Positions 43,077-50,842 of a stretch of 64,000 nucleotides of DNA are shown in pieces (position 1 is the stretch's first letter; each line of letters begins with the position of its first letter). Below the pieces are notes generated by a model. That model saw only the letters and a program-made list of their open reading frames with translations. It did no database searches and was not told the DNA's origin. This stretch comes from Dehalobacter alkaniphilus (GTDB lineage: Bacteria; Bacillota; Desulfitobacteriia; Desulfitobacteriales; Syntrophobotulaceae), in the NCBI GenBank assembly GCA_040500365.1, contig CP148031.1:2728001-2792000 (forward strand), written 5' to 3'. The translations under genes and the position numbers were made by a program.

Positions 43077-43086
43077 CTTTTGTCAA
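43058..43086 (-). promoter_or_regulatory. Consensus promoter of the marR-DUF6544 operon
   Basis: Minus strand TTGACA (43086-43081), 17 bases containing the first operator, TATACT (43063-43058). Confidence 0.8.
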
Positions 43087-43133
43087 TAACCACTAGGTGA
43101 TATAACATTCAATTTTCATAAACAAAGTATGTA

Positions 43134-43500
43134 AGCGAAGTCAACCTATAAGCCGAGTTCTGTACCTCTTGCGAGGTGATGATCATCTATCTAGGACTGT
43201 CGTTACCGACAGTCTCAAGCGACCTTACCCGGGAACAGAGCGGGCAGCTCCATCGTTCCTCTATTTGGTCTTGCTCCAGGTGGGGTTTGCAGGGCCAGCC
43301 AGTTACCTGACTGCCGGTGAGCTCTTACCTCACCTTTCCACCCTTACCGCTTGGCAGCGGCGGTATATCTCTGTTGCACTTTCCTCGAAGGGATTCTCCC
43401 CCCGCCGGGCGTTACCCGGCACCCTGCCCTGCGGAGCTCGGACTTTCCTCAGAGACGGCCTTTCGGCACTTGTCCCCGCGACCATCCGGTTGACTTCGCT
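43134..43500 (-). ncRNA. rnpB: RNase P RNA, bacterial type A
   Basis: About 367 nt. The P1 helix is AGCGAAGTCAACC at the 5' end pairing with GGTTGACTTCGCT at the 3' end. Universally conserved parts are present in order: GAGGAAAGTCCGAGCTCC, CAGGGTGCCGGGTAACGCCC, GAGGAAAGTGCAACAGAGA, AAGGGTGGAAAGGTG and CAGAACTCGGCTTATAG. It cleaves 5' leaders from tRNA precursors. A consensus promoter ends five bases before the 5' end. Confidence 0.96.
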
Positions 43501-43505
43501 ATCCA

Positions 43506-43534
43506 ATCTTACTAGATTATTTGTGTTTGGTCAA
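43506..43534 (-). promoter_or_regulatory. rnpB promoter
   Basis: Minus strand TTGACC (43534-43529), 17 bases, TAAGAT (43511-43506), six bases before the mature 5' end. Confidence 0.8.
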
Positions 43535-43562
43535 ATAATTCTTAAGCGTATCTAAAGTAAAT

Positions 43563-43653
43563 CGCCGTAATCAATTTGTTGCCTATTTTATATAGCGTAT
43601 ATCAGGAATTCAATGATTTGTTTCGACATTAGTTGCATCGACAAATTACGGCG
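43563..43653. other. Long imperfect inverted repeat upstream of rnpB
   Basis: CGCCGTAAT-CA-ATTTGT at 43563-43579 pairs with ACAAATTACGGCG at 43641-43653, enclosing about 60 AT-rich bases. No ORF. It could be a structured RNA, a terminator of a lost gene or a small palindromic repeat. Confidence 0.4.
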
Positions 43654-43751
43654 TAATCACAGTATATCATTCCAAAAACAAAATTCAAGCTACAATTTAT
43701 AACACTATAATCAAATTTTCCCTATAATTTTGTAATTATTTTAATTCTTAG

Positions 43752-43783
43752 TTATGCACAGGTTGTGAACAAATTGTGCATAA
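43752..43783. other. Inverted pair of perfect DnaA boxes
   Basis: TTATGCACA at 43752-43760 and its reverse complement TGTGCATAA at 43775-43783, 14 bases apart. A further near-box, TTATCCACG, lies at 43882-43890. The site is in the AT-rich gap between rnpB and nif3. There is no dnaA gene in the window. Confidence 0.5.
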
Positions 43784-43881
43784 CTTTTGAGTTCTTATGA
43801 TCATCCGCCCAAAAATAACCAGGACGCTATTGGAACCAACTATAAATTTATCTTTCAGACAATTCAATCATGTTGATAACT

Positions 43882-45036
43882 TTATCCACGTTCCAACCAC
43901 GGTATTTTGCTCGTCGCGCTGATAACCAGTTCTACGTCATCCATTGTTCGATCGGCTCTAATATAATCGTAAAGCGCATGGATCATTGGGATTTCGCTAA
44001 GAAAATGCCCGAGCTCACCGACGGCCATACCTGATTCGAGACAATCCAGCACGTTATGGTAGCCGATCTCTCCTGTGATATATAAATCAGCGCCTTTAAA
44101 GGCAGCCTTCGCCACAAAACTGCTTCCGCTGCCATTTAAAATGGCAATTTTTTTGATCTTTCTGTCAGGATCTCCTGCCAATCGCACTGAAGAACAGTCA
44201 TGGCCATACTTCTCCGTAAGCTGTTTCAGAAATCCTTCCCACAAATCGGCTAGTCTGACAGGTTTCAGTAATGTTCCGATCACCCCGTATCCTCTGGGTT
44301 TTCCGGTATTCCGGAGTGGTATCAGGTCGTAAGCGGGTTCTTCATACGGATGTGCCTTATGCAAAGCTTTAACCGCTCTGCCAAGGCTGCGCTCTTCGAC
44401 AATGCTCTCGAGCCGGATCTCGGGTACTCTGGTCAGCTCTCCGACTTTTCCTATAGTTGGCTCGGCTCCGTCCAGCGCCCGGAACATGCCTTCACCGTTC
44501 GTCTGGAAGAAACATTCGCTGTAGGCATCACTGTGCTCGCCATCGGTAATTCCACTGCCGACGCCTTCGGCGGTCAGAGCCTTCCGGATAGTCTCGACGT
44601 ATTCTTCCGGAACAAAAGTGACGATCTTGATTAGTTTCTCAGTAGAGGTGGTTTCCAGGAACTCTGTTTTCTGCAGTCCGAGCATTTCCGCAAACGTCAG
44701 GCTCGATGACAAATACGACTGATCCAGATTCGTGTGGGCAGCATAATATGAGATCCCATTGCGGAAAAGCGAAAGGGGGACCAATGCCGCCTGGTTGTCC
44801 ATTCGGAGATTTTTCAGCGGTTTAAACAGCAGCGGGTGGTGGGAAACAATCAGTTCAGCTTTTTCCGAAACAGCTTCTTCGACGGCTTCCATGGTTCCGT
44901 CCAGCGTCAGTAGCATCTTATTGACTCGCTGGGCGCTGCTGCCGACCAGGAGTCCGGGATTGTCCCAGTCTTCTGCCCAGGAACGCGGCGCTATCTTTTC
45001 GATGAGTTGTTCAACCTGGCCTACTGATACAGCCAT
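43882..45036 (-). CDS. Nif3-like dinuclear metal protein (YqfO family)
   Basis: 384 residues, the long form with a PII-like insert (about 135-235) between the two Nif3 halves. N-terminal WAEDWDNPGLLVG, SHHPLLFKPLKNL and AAHTNLD give one set of metal ligands; the C-terminal GDLxxH-like GELGHFLSE region gives the other. Sometimes annotated as GTP cyclohydrolase I type 2, but the in vivo role is unsettled. It overlaps trmK by 16 bases; this trmK-nif3 pair next to rpoD is conserved in Firmicutes. Confidence 0.92.
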   Translation of the reverse strand: MAVSVGQVEQLIEKIAPRSWAEDWDNPGLLVGSSAQRVNKMLLTLDGTMEAVEEAVSEKAELIVSHHPLLFKPLKNLRMDNQAALVPLSLFRNGISYYAAHTNLDQSYLSSSLTFAEMLGLQKTEFLETTSTEKLIKIVTFVPEEYVETIRKALTAEGVGSGITDGEHSDAYSECFFQTNGEGMFRALDGAEPTIGKVGELTRVPEIRLESIVEERSLGRAVKALHKAHPYEEPAYDLIPLRNTGKPRGYGVIGTLLKPVRLADLWEGFLKQLTEKYGHDCSSVRLAGDPDRKIKKIAILNGSGSSFVAKAAFKGADLYITGEIGYHNVLDCLESGMAVGELGHFLSEIPMIHALYDYIRADRTMDDVELVISATSKIPWLERG

Positions 45037-45863
45037 CTTTTTATTACCTCCATCATGGCGATTTCCTGCCTCATCTGTTCTGCTCTCTGGGAAACTGCAG
45101 CCCTGTTTGTGCGCATCATTTCCAAAACGACTCTTCTGAGATTGCTCGTGGTGTCGGCAATGATGTCGTTTAATCGGGGTTCTTTGCGTTCGATGATCAG
45201 CGGTCCGAACTGCCAGATAAAATTACGCAGTGTCTGTTCCAGATCCTTCGCTGCTTCCAACGCAGGCACTCCGGTACAGTCCGCGGCAATATCCTGAATG
45301 ACCTGCTTCATCCGCTGTTCGACTTCCTCTCTATCCAGACCTTCTGAGCGGGACAGGCAAATGACGGTATACAGCCTGCCGTCTTCTTCTGTCAGACATT
45401 CTTCACTCAGCCTCCAACCCTCGGAAAGCAGTCCGAATCTGACCCTGTTTTCTGCGCCCTGCGGCTGAAGGATCAATGTCCGAACGCTCTGCAGTACGTC
45501 CGGCTTCGTGGCGAGTATTTCGAGGATCGTCACGCCGCCCATACCGGCAATGACCAATGTATCGACTTCTCCGGACTCCAGCGGAATTAGTCCGTCTCCG
45601 TGCCGGATCTGGATGTTGCCCTGTAGTCCATAGGCTTTAACATTTTCGACAGCAGATTCATAAGGCCCTCTGTGGACATCTACCCCGACAGCCTGGCAAA
45701 TCACTCCGGCCTGTACCAGATAGACAGGCAGATAGGCGTGGTCCGTACCGATATCCCCGACTCTGGCGCCGGCTGGCACCAGTGACGCAATTGTCTCCAG
45801 GCGGGAGCCAAGCTTTATGGCCGTTTTATTTTCCAGCTTATTATCTTGCTGTTCTGAAACCAT
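45021..45863 (-). CDS. trmK: tRNA (adenine(22)-N1)-methyltransferase
   Basis: 280 residues from the ATG at 45863 (GAGG eight bases upstream). Longer starts would run into the tRNA gene. The SAM-binding motif is VGDIGTDHAYLPVYL, followed by VIAGMGGVTILEIL (motif IV region), LILQPQGAENRVR and LLSEGWRLSEECLTEEDG, all typical of TrmK. A C-terminal coiled coil (RTNRAAVSQRAEQMRQEIA) follows as in B. subtilis. It methylates A22 in tRNAs such as tRNA-Ser. Overlaps nif3. Confidence 0.93.
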   Translation of the reverse strand: MVSEQQDNKLENKTAIKLGSRLETIASLVPAGARVGDIGTDHAYLPVYLVQAGVICQAVGVDVHRGPYESAVENVKAYGLQGNIQIRHGDGLIPLESGEVDTLVIAGMGGVTILEILATKPDVLQSVRTLILQPQGAENRVRFGLLSEGWRLSEECLTEEDGRLYTVICLSRSEGLDREEVEQRMKQVIQDIAADCTGVPALEAAKDLEQTLRNFIWQFGPLIIERKEPRLNDIIADTTSNLRRVVLEMMRTNRAAVSQRAEQMRQEIAMMEVIKRWLYQ

Positions 45864-45950
45864 TGTATTCCTCAATGTTATCATCCCTATAACAATAAAC
45901 TCCGGCTTGCACCAGAGTTTTGTTTTTGATTTCAAATTCATTATTTTTGG

Positions 45951-46025
45951 TGGTGGGCCCACCTGGGATCGAACCAGGGACCAACCGGTTATGAGCCGGC
46001 CGCTCTACCGCTGAGCTATAGGCCC
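45951..46025 (-). tRNA. tRNA with CAT anticodon (tRNA-Met or lysidine-type tRNA-Ile2)
   Basis: 75 nt with encoded CCA. Acceptor GGGCCTA/TGGGCCC, D-arm AGCTCAGCGGTAGAGC, anticodon CAT at 45993-45991 in the loop CTCATAA, T-arm CCTGGTTCGATCCCAGG. The 5' G-C start excludes the usual initiator form. CTCATAA with this stem occurs in both elongator Met and Ile2 tRNAs, so I leave the identity open. Confidence 0.92.
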
Positions 46026-46033
46026 AAAAAATA

Positions 46034-46108
46034 TGGCTCCCCGAGCTGGATTCGAACCAGCAACCTATCGGTTAACAGCCGATTGCTCTACCGTTGAGCT
46101 ATCGAGGA
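46034..46108 (-). tRNA. tRNA-Asn (GTT)
   Basis: 75 nt with encoded CCA. Acceptor TCCTCGA/TCGGGGA with discriminator G, D-arm AGCTCAACGGTAGAGC, anticodon GTT at 46076-46074, T-arm GCTGGTTCGAATCCAGC. Eight bases separate it from the next tRNA, so the two are cotranscribed. Confidence 0.95.
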
Positions 46109-46267
46109 AAGCCTGCGACGTTTATTATACGGAATTATTGCGCGATGGTCAAGCATGTTTTATCAATTTCATCTTGCGTTATCTGGATTTATCTCAACTT
46201 TTCTTAATCCTTTTTAGTCTTATTTATTGTCTTTAGTTAAGAAGAATTTTTTAAGAAAGTCCTGATT

Positions 46268-47428
46268 TTAGTCTAAATAATCCTTCAATTTTTTGCTGCG
46301 GCTTGGATGGCGGAGCTTGCGCAGCGCCTTGGCCTCGATCTGCCTGATTCTTTCTCTGGTTACGCCGAATTCCTGGCCGACTTCCTCCAAGGTCCTGGTG
46401 CGTCCGTCGTCGAGTCCGAAACGCAGTCTGAGGACTTTCTCTTCTCTCGGGGTGAGCGTCTCAAGGACCTCTTCAAGCTGTTCCTTGAGCAGGATGAATG
46501 ACGCGGCTTCAGAGGGAGCCGGAGCATCCTCGTCGGGAATAAAATCTCCGAGGTGGGAATCTTCCTCTTCCCCGATCGGTGTTTCCAAAGAAACAGGTTC
46601 CTGAGCGATCTTCAAGATCTCCCGAACACGTTCTTCCGGTATCTCCATGACCTTGGCTGTTTCATCCGGGGTTGGATCGCGGCCCAGTTCCTGCAGGAGC
46701 TGTCTGTTGACCCGGATCAGTTTATTAATCGTTTCGACCATATGAACCGGTATGCGGATCGTTCTGGCCTGGTCGGCGATCGCGCGCGTGATGGCCTGTC
46801 TGATCCACCAGGTTGCATACGTACTGAATTTAAAGCCTTTGCGGTAATCAAATTTTTCCACAGCTTTAATCAGACCAAGATTGCCCTCTTGGATCAGGTC
46901 CAGGAAAAGCATGCCGCGGCCCACATAGCGCTTGGCAATACTGACCACCAGACGCAGGTTTGCTTCCGCCAGACGGCGCTTGGCCATTTCATCCCCGGCC
47001 TCCATCTTGAGAGCCAGTTCAATCTCATCTTCCGCTGTCAGCAAAGGAACCCGGCCGATCTCCTTCAGGTACATCCTGACGGGATCGTCGATCCCCACAC
47101 CTTCAGGAATGGAAAGGTCAATGTCTGTTTCATTAGCGATCTCGTCGGCAAGATCTTTTGTTTCTTTGTCGATAACCACTTCGACGCTGTCGTCAACAAC
47201 ATCAATGCCGAGCCCGCTCAGCTGGTCATAGATCTCCTCAATCTGGTCCTCAGAAAGGTCGACCTTCTGCAAAGCATTGGCAATCTCATCATAGGTAAGA
47301 TTACCCTTGGTTTTGCCCAGCTCAATTAAAGTCGAGACATTTTCCTTTTTCATTTCATCTACGGTCACGGAATTCTCCCCTTCCAGCGGATAATTCGCAA
47401 CAAATTGTTTCTTATTATTTCTCGCCAC
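46268..47428 (-). CDS. rpoD: Primary RNA polymerase sigma factor SigA/RpoD
   Basis: 386 residues, GTG start 14 bases inside the end of dnaG. Region 1.1-like N-terminus, then 1.2 (DPVRMYLKEIGRVPLLTAEDE), region 2 (AKRYVGRGMLFLDLIQEGN, KFSTYATWWIRQAITRAI), region 3 (RIPVHMVETINKL) and region 4 (LRLRFGLDDGRTRTLEEVGQ, VTRERIRQIEAKALRKLRHP). The length is close to Bacillus SigA. It directs housekeeping transcription, and the TTGACA/TATAAT promoters seen in this window are its expected targets. The dnaG-rpoD overlap is the classic macromolecular synthesis operon. Confidence 0.98.
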   Translation of the reverse strand: MARNNKKQFVANYPLEGENSVTVDEMKKENVSTLIELGKTKGNLTYDEIANALQKVDLSEDQIEEIYDQLSGLGIDVVDDSVEVVIDKETKDLADEIANETDIDLSIPEGVGIDDPVRMYLKEIGRVPLLTAEDEIELALKMEAGDEMAKRRLAEANLRLVVSIAKRYVGRGMLFLDLIQEGNLGLIKAVEKFDYRKGFKFSTYATWWIRQAITRAIADQARTIRIPVHMVETINKLIRVNRQLLQELGRDPTPDETAKVMEIPEERVREILKIAQEPVSLETPIGEEEDSHLGDFIPDEDAPAPSEAASFILLKEQLEEVLETLTPREEKVLRLRFGLDDGRTRTLEEVGQEFGVTRERIRQIEAKALRKLRHPSRSKKLKDYLD

Positions 47429-49250
47429 GTTTCAACCGCTCTCCTATCTCCTGGAGCAGGGCAAGCGCCCCAGCCATATCTCCAGTTTTTTCCAATAAAA
47501 TCATTTTGGCCTGCAAATCTTCGATCGTCTCTTTCTTCTTTGTCTCCTTAATCAAAGCAATGCAGTCCTTAAGGAGCATATCGGCTTTATCGAAATCGAT
47601 GGACAATTCATATATTTCGGCAAGACGCCTTTGAACCTTCTCATACCAGCTATCATTATTGATAAGATTCAAACTGTTTTCCGGGAAATTCTCGAAGATA
47701 TATCTATGTTCCTGCAGCCTCCAAAATTCCTTATCCAGGTTGTCAGCTACTTGATTTTTATAATTGGGATTCTCCAGGATGATTCTGAGAATGGTCTGTT
47801 CAGCCCGGAAAACTCCTAAATGGACATAAGATTCCTGAGAACTGTCAATGTCCGTCCCTTCTATAGTATTTCTTTTTTTTACAGAAATATCCTGTTGTTG
47901 CGAAAAAATTTCGGAATTGCCCCTGTTTTCTCTGGTTTTCTTCGTCAAGCTGTCGATCTCGTGCTGAACTGCTTCGAGCGTGAGACCGAGCTCCAGACTT
48001 AGATATCTTTCATATCCTTCTTTCTCAACTACGCTTGAAACTTTAAGGATATCGGGAGCAAGCTTTCTGATCAGCTCTGCTTTATCCGGTATGGTCCGCA
48101 GGGGGGTGTCCCGGATCAGCATTTTATATTTAAACTCGATGAAAGTGATGGTATTTTCGAGCTTCTTGCGGAATTCAGCGACGGTGTGCTTTTTCAGGAA
48201 TTCATCGGGATCCTTGGCATCCTCAAACAGCAGCACCTGAATGTTCAGGCCTTCATCAAGAAGGATCTCACCAGCCCGCAGGGCTGCCTGAATCCCCGCC
48301 TTATCCGAGTCATAGCCGATTACGATCTTGCCTGAATATTTTTTAAGCAGCCTGGACTGATCCTTAGTCAGGGCGGTTCCGAGTGAGGCGACAGCATTTG
48401 TGAAGCCTGCTCTCTGCGCTGCGATTGTATCCATATACCCTTCAAGGAGCAAAGAATACCCTGCCTCCCTGATTCCCCGGGAAGCCAGATGAATGCCGTA
48501 AAGATTGCGTCCTTTATGAAAAAATTTTGTTTCCGGTGAATTCAGATATTTAGGTGTAGAATCATCGAGCACCCTTCCGCCAAAAGCAATCGGAGCCCCT
48601 TTGACATCGAGGATGGTATAAATCACTCTGTTGCGGAATCTGTCGTAATAACTGATTCCCTGCTCACTGGTTTCCCTACGGACAGCGAGCCCGAATTCAG
48701 CCAGTTCTTCCGGTGCGACTCCTTTGTCTGCAAGCTCCCTGATCAAACCATCCCACCTGTCCGGCGCAAACCCAAGACGGAAATCCTGGATGACTTCGGG
48801 GCCAATCCCTCTGTGTTCAAAGTAAGCCAGTCCATCCTGTCCTTCGGGACGATGCAGAAGCACGTCGTGGTAGTAGCCGGCAGCCCACTCATGAATCTCC
48901 CGCCAGCGGCTGCGCTGGGCTTCGTTCTTCCTTTCCTCCGAAGAAAGCTCTCTTTCCGGCAGCTCCATCCCATACTTCCCGGCTACCTTCTTCAAAGCTT
49001 CGATGAAGGCTAAGCCTTCTTTCTTCATCAGGAAAGAAAAAATATTTCCGCCGGTGTGGCAGCCAAAACAGTAGAACATCTGACGATCGGGATTTACATT
49101 GAAACTCGGCGTCTTTTCAGAATGAAACGGACAAAGCCCTTGATAGTTTTTGCCCGTACGTTTCAGCACCACATGTTCAGAGATAATTTCAACAATGTCA
49201 GCTTGGCGGCGTACTTCTTCGATAAAATCCTCAGATATTTTATGATCCAT
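47415..49250 (-). CDS. dnaG: DNA primase
   Basis: 611 residues. The N-terminal CHC2 zinc finger is CPFHSEKTPSFN...FYCFGC (about 40-65). The catalytic TOPRIM part shows EGYMDTIAAQRAGFTNAVAS, LGTALTKDQ, GYDSDKAG and DAKDPDEFLKKH. The C-terminal domain (about 450-611) for helicase DnaB contact is divergent, as usual. It makes RNA primers for replication. Its 3' end overlaps rpoD by 14 bases. Confidence 0.97.
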   Translation of the reverse strand: MDHKISEDFIEEVRRQADIVEIISEHVVLKRTGKNYQGLCPFHSEKTPSFNVNPDRQMFYCFGCHTGGNIFSFLMKKEGLAFIEALKKVAGKYGMELPERELSSEERKNEAQRSRWREIHEWAAGYYHDVLLHRPEGQDGLAYFEHRGIGPEVIQDFRLGFAPDRWDGLIRELADKGVAPEELAEFGLAVRRETSEQGISYYDRFRNRVIYTILDVKGAPIAFGGRVLDDSTPKYLNSPETKFFHKGRNLYGIHLASRGIREAGYSLLLEGYMDTIAAQRAGFTNAVASLGTALTKDQSRLLKKYSGKIVIGYDSDKAGIQAALRAGEILLDEGLNIQVLLFEDAKDPDEFLKKHTVAEFRKKLENTITFIEFKYKMLIRDTPLRTIPDKAELIRKLAPDILKVSSVVEKEGYERYLSLELGLTLEAVQHEIDSLTKKTRENRGNSEIFSQQQDISVKKRNTIEGTDIDSSQESYVHLGVFRAEQTILRIILENPNYKNQVADNLDKEFWRLQEHRYIFENFPENSLNLINNDSWYEKVQRRLAEIYELSIDFDKADMLLKDCIALIKETKKKETIEDLQAKMILLEKTGDMAGALALLQEIGERLKRGEK

Positions 49251-49376
49251 ACCAGCACGCCCTTCATGGATTTACGTTTTTCTGACAAGCCTTTATCTTT
49301 TTCGATAAACTTTTTATTTTTCCTTCTTATTTTGAGACAATTTTTTGCACTTTTTGTTTAGTACCTTATCTCCCTG

Positions 49377-50366
49377 CTACTCTTTAGGAATAAAAAGATG
49401 TTTGAAGATGCTGATGGCATAGTTGTCTGTCAGACCCGCAACATAGTCAGTGATGGCTTGTTTCAGATCTCCCCCTGTCCATCTCAGATAATCTTCAGGC
49501 AGAATTTCCGGGTGATGCAGGTAGTAATCGAAAAGAATTCCCAAAATCAATCGGCTTTTGCTGCGTTCCTCCTGCAGTGAGCTACTGTAGTATACTCTCT
49601 CAAACATGAAGTCGCGGAATTCTTTCATGATTGCGGAGATTTCTGCGGACTGACAAATCGTGTCCTTGCCTTCGGAAGCCTGAATCATATCGAGGACCAT
49701 GGTCGTGATCATTTCGCTGGTGCTGGAGCCGATCTCTTTTCTGATCGTGGCCGGAAGGTCGTTCACGGACAGAATCTCAGCGCGCAAAGCATCGTCAAAA
49801 TCGTGGCAGAGATAGGCAATCCTGTCTCCAATCCTTACAATCTGCCCCTCCAATGTATTGGGCATCCCAGGACCAGTATGGTGTAGAATTCCGTCCAGAA
49901 CCTGCTCCGTGAGGTTTAGGCCCTCGCCGTTTCCGGTAAGGACAGTGTAGATCCTGACCGATTGTTCATTGTGTTCAAAATGGCCGATCAGGGAGGCCAG
50001 CGTTTCTTCTCCGACGTGTCCAAAAGGTGTATGACCGACATCGTGACCCAGGGAAATTGCCTCAATCAGATCTTCGTTTAAGCTCAGCGCCCGGCCAATA
50101 GTCCGGCAGATCTGTGCGACTTCCAGGCTGTGCGTCATCCTGGTTCGATAGTGATCTCCGACAGGAGCAATATAGACCTGCGTTTTGTGTTTCAGACGGC
50201 GAAAAGGCTTGCTGTGCAAAATTCTGTCCCTGTCTCGTTGAAACCTGGTTCGAACGCTACATTCGACTTCTTCTCTCGCTCTCCTTGCTTCGGCACTTTT
50301 CGCTGCCAGAGGCGAGAGCCGCTGAAATTCATGTTCCTCCGTTCTTAACCTGATCGACTGGGACAT
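49377..50366 (-). CDS. dgt: Deoxyguanosinetriphosphate triphosphohydrolase-like protein
   Basis: 329 residues with the HD motif: RTRMTHSLEVAQICRTIGRAL, GHDVGHTPFGHVGEE and, later, HHTGPGMPNTLEGQIVRIGDRIAYLCHD. FRRLKHKTQV precedes it, as in Firmicutes dGTPase-like proteins upstream of dnaG. These enzymes hydrolyse dNTPs to nucleoside and tripolyphosphate. AAGAAGGTGG before the ATG. A 126-base gap separates it from dnaG. Confidence 0.93.
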   Translation of the reverse strand: MSQSIRLRTEEHEFQRLSPLAAKSAEARRAREEVECSVRTRFQRDRDRILHSKPFRRLKHKTQVYIAPVGDHYRTRMTHSLEVAQICRTIGRALSLNEDLIEAISLGHDVGHTPFGHVGEETLASLIGHFEHNEQSVRIYTVLTGNGEGLNLTEQVLDGILHHTGPGMPNTLEGQIVRIGDRIAYLCHDFDDALRAEILSVNDLPATIRKEIGSSTSEMITTMVLDMIQASEGKDTICQSAEISAIMKEFRDFMFERVYYSSSLQEERSKSRLILGILFDYYLHHPEILPEDYLRWTGGDLKQAITDYVAGLTDNYAISIFKHLFIPKE

Positions 50367-50439
50367 CTACAACCACCTTCTTCACAAGAATCAAAAGGGA
50401 TCAGACGCGAAAACAAAAGAAATAGCATCTGAGGCCACA

Positions 50440-50462
50440 ATTCCGCCACTTTCTGGCGGAAT
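50440..50462. other. Hairpin in the dgt-ppdK intergenic region
   Basis: ATTCCGCCA-CTTTC-TGGCGGAAT, a perfect 9-bp stem. The 476-base gap 50367-50842 also has a TATAAT on the minus strand near 50691-50696 with a weak -35 (possible dgt operon promoter) and the ppdK terminator. No ORF with a ribosome binding site was found. Confidence 0.5.
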
Positions 50463-50768
50463 AAGCTAAGACTTTGTACTTCGTCTTTTATTTTTCACAA
50501 AAATCCTTCAGACGTTCTTTCAATTCTTTAACTGTTTAATTCAACATTAAGTTTAAAAATCCTGCTTAAAGCATTAAATTGTATCATAAAATAAAATATT
50601 TACAAAATACTGTAAAAGTCATCTTTCACGTTAAATTGTCAGTTAACTGCGCCATGGGGCTGATTGCTTACCACATTACGTAAAGACATTATACTGACAA
50701 GACCTCTTAATATTCGGGTAGATAGGTCTGCGTATCACAATACAGCCTACAACTACAACCACCCAAAC

Positions 50769-50806
50769 AAAAAAAATGACGCCTCAATGTTGTTGATGAC
50801 GTCATT
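50769..50806 (-). terminator. ppdK terminator
   Basis: Minus strand AATGACG, 18-base loop, CGTCATT, then a T-run. It lies 37 bases after the ppdK stop. Confidence 0.75.
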
Positions 50807-50842
50807 CCCATTGGTCTAGGTTTTGATATCGTGCAGTGCCGC

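Noticed and set aside
43169..43555. 128-codon plus-strand ORF
   Set aside because: It lies entirely across RNase P RNA and its promoter on the other strand; such frames are classic false genes.
46553..47329. 258-codon plus-strand ORF
   Set aside because: Antisense of rpoD in a codon-biased gene; no ribosome binding site and no family resemblance.
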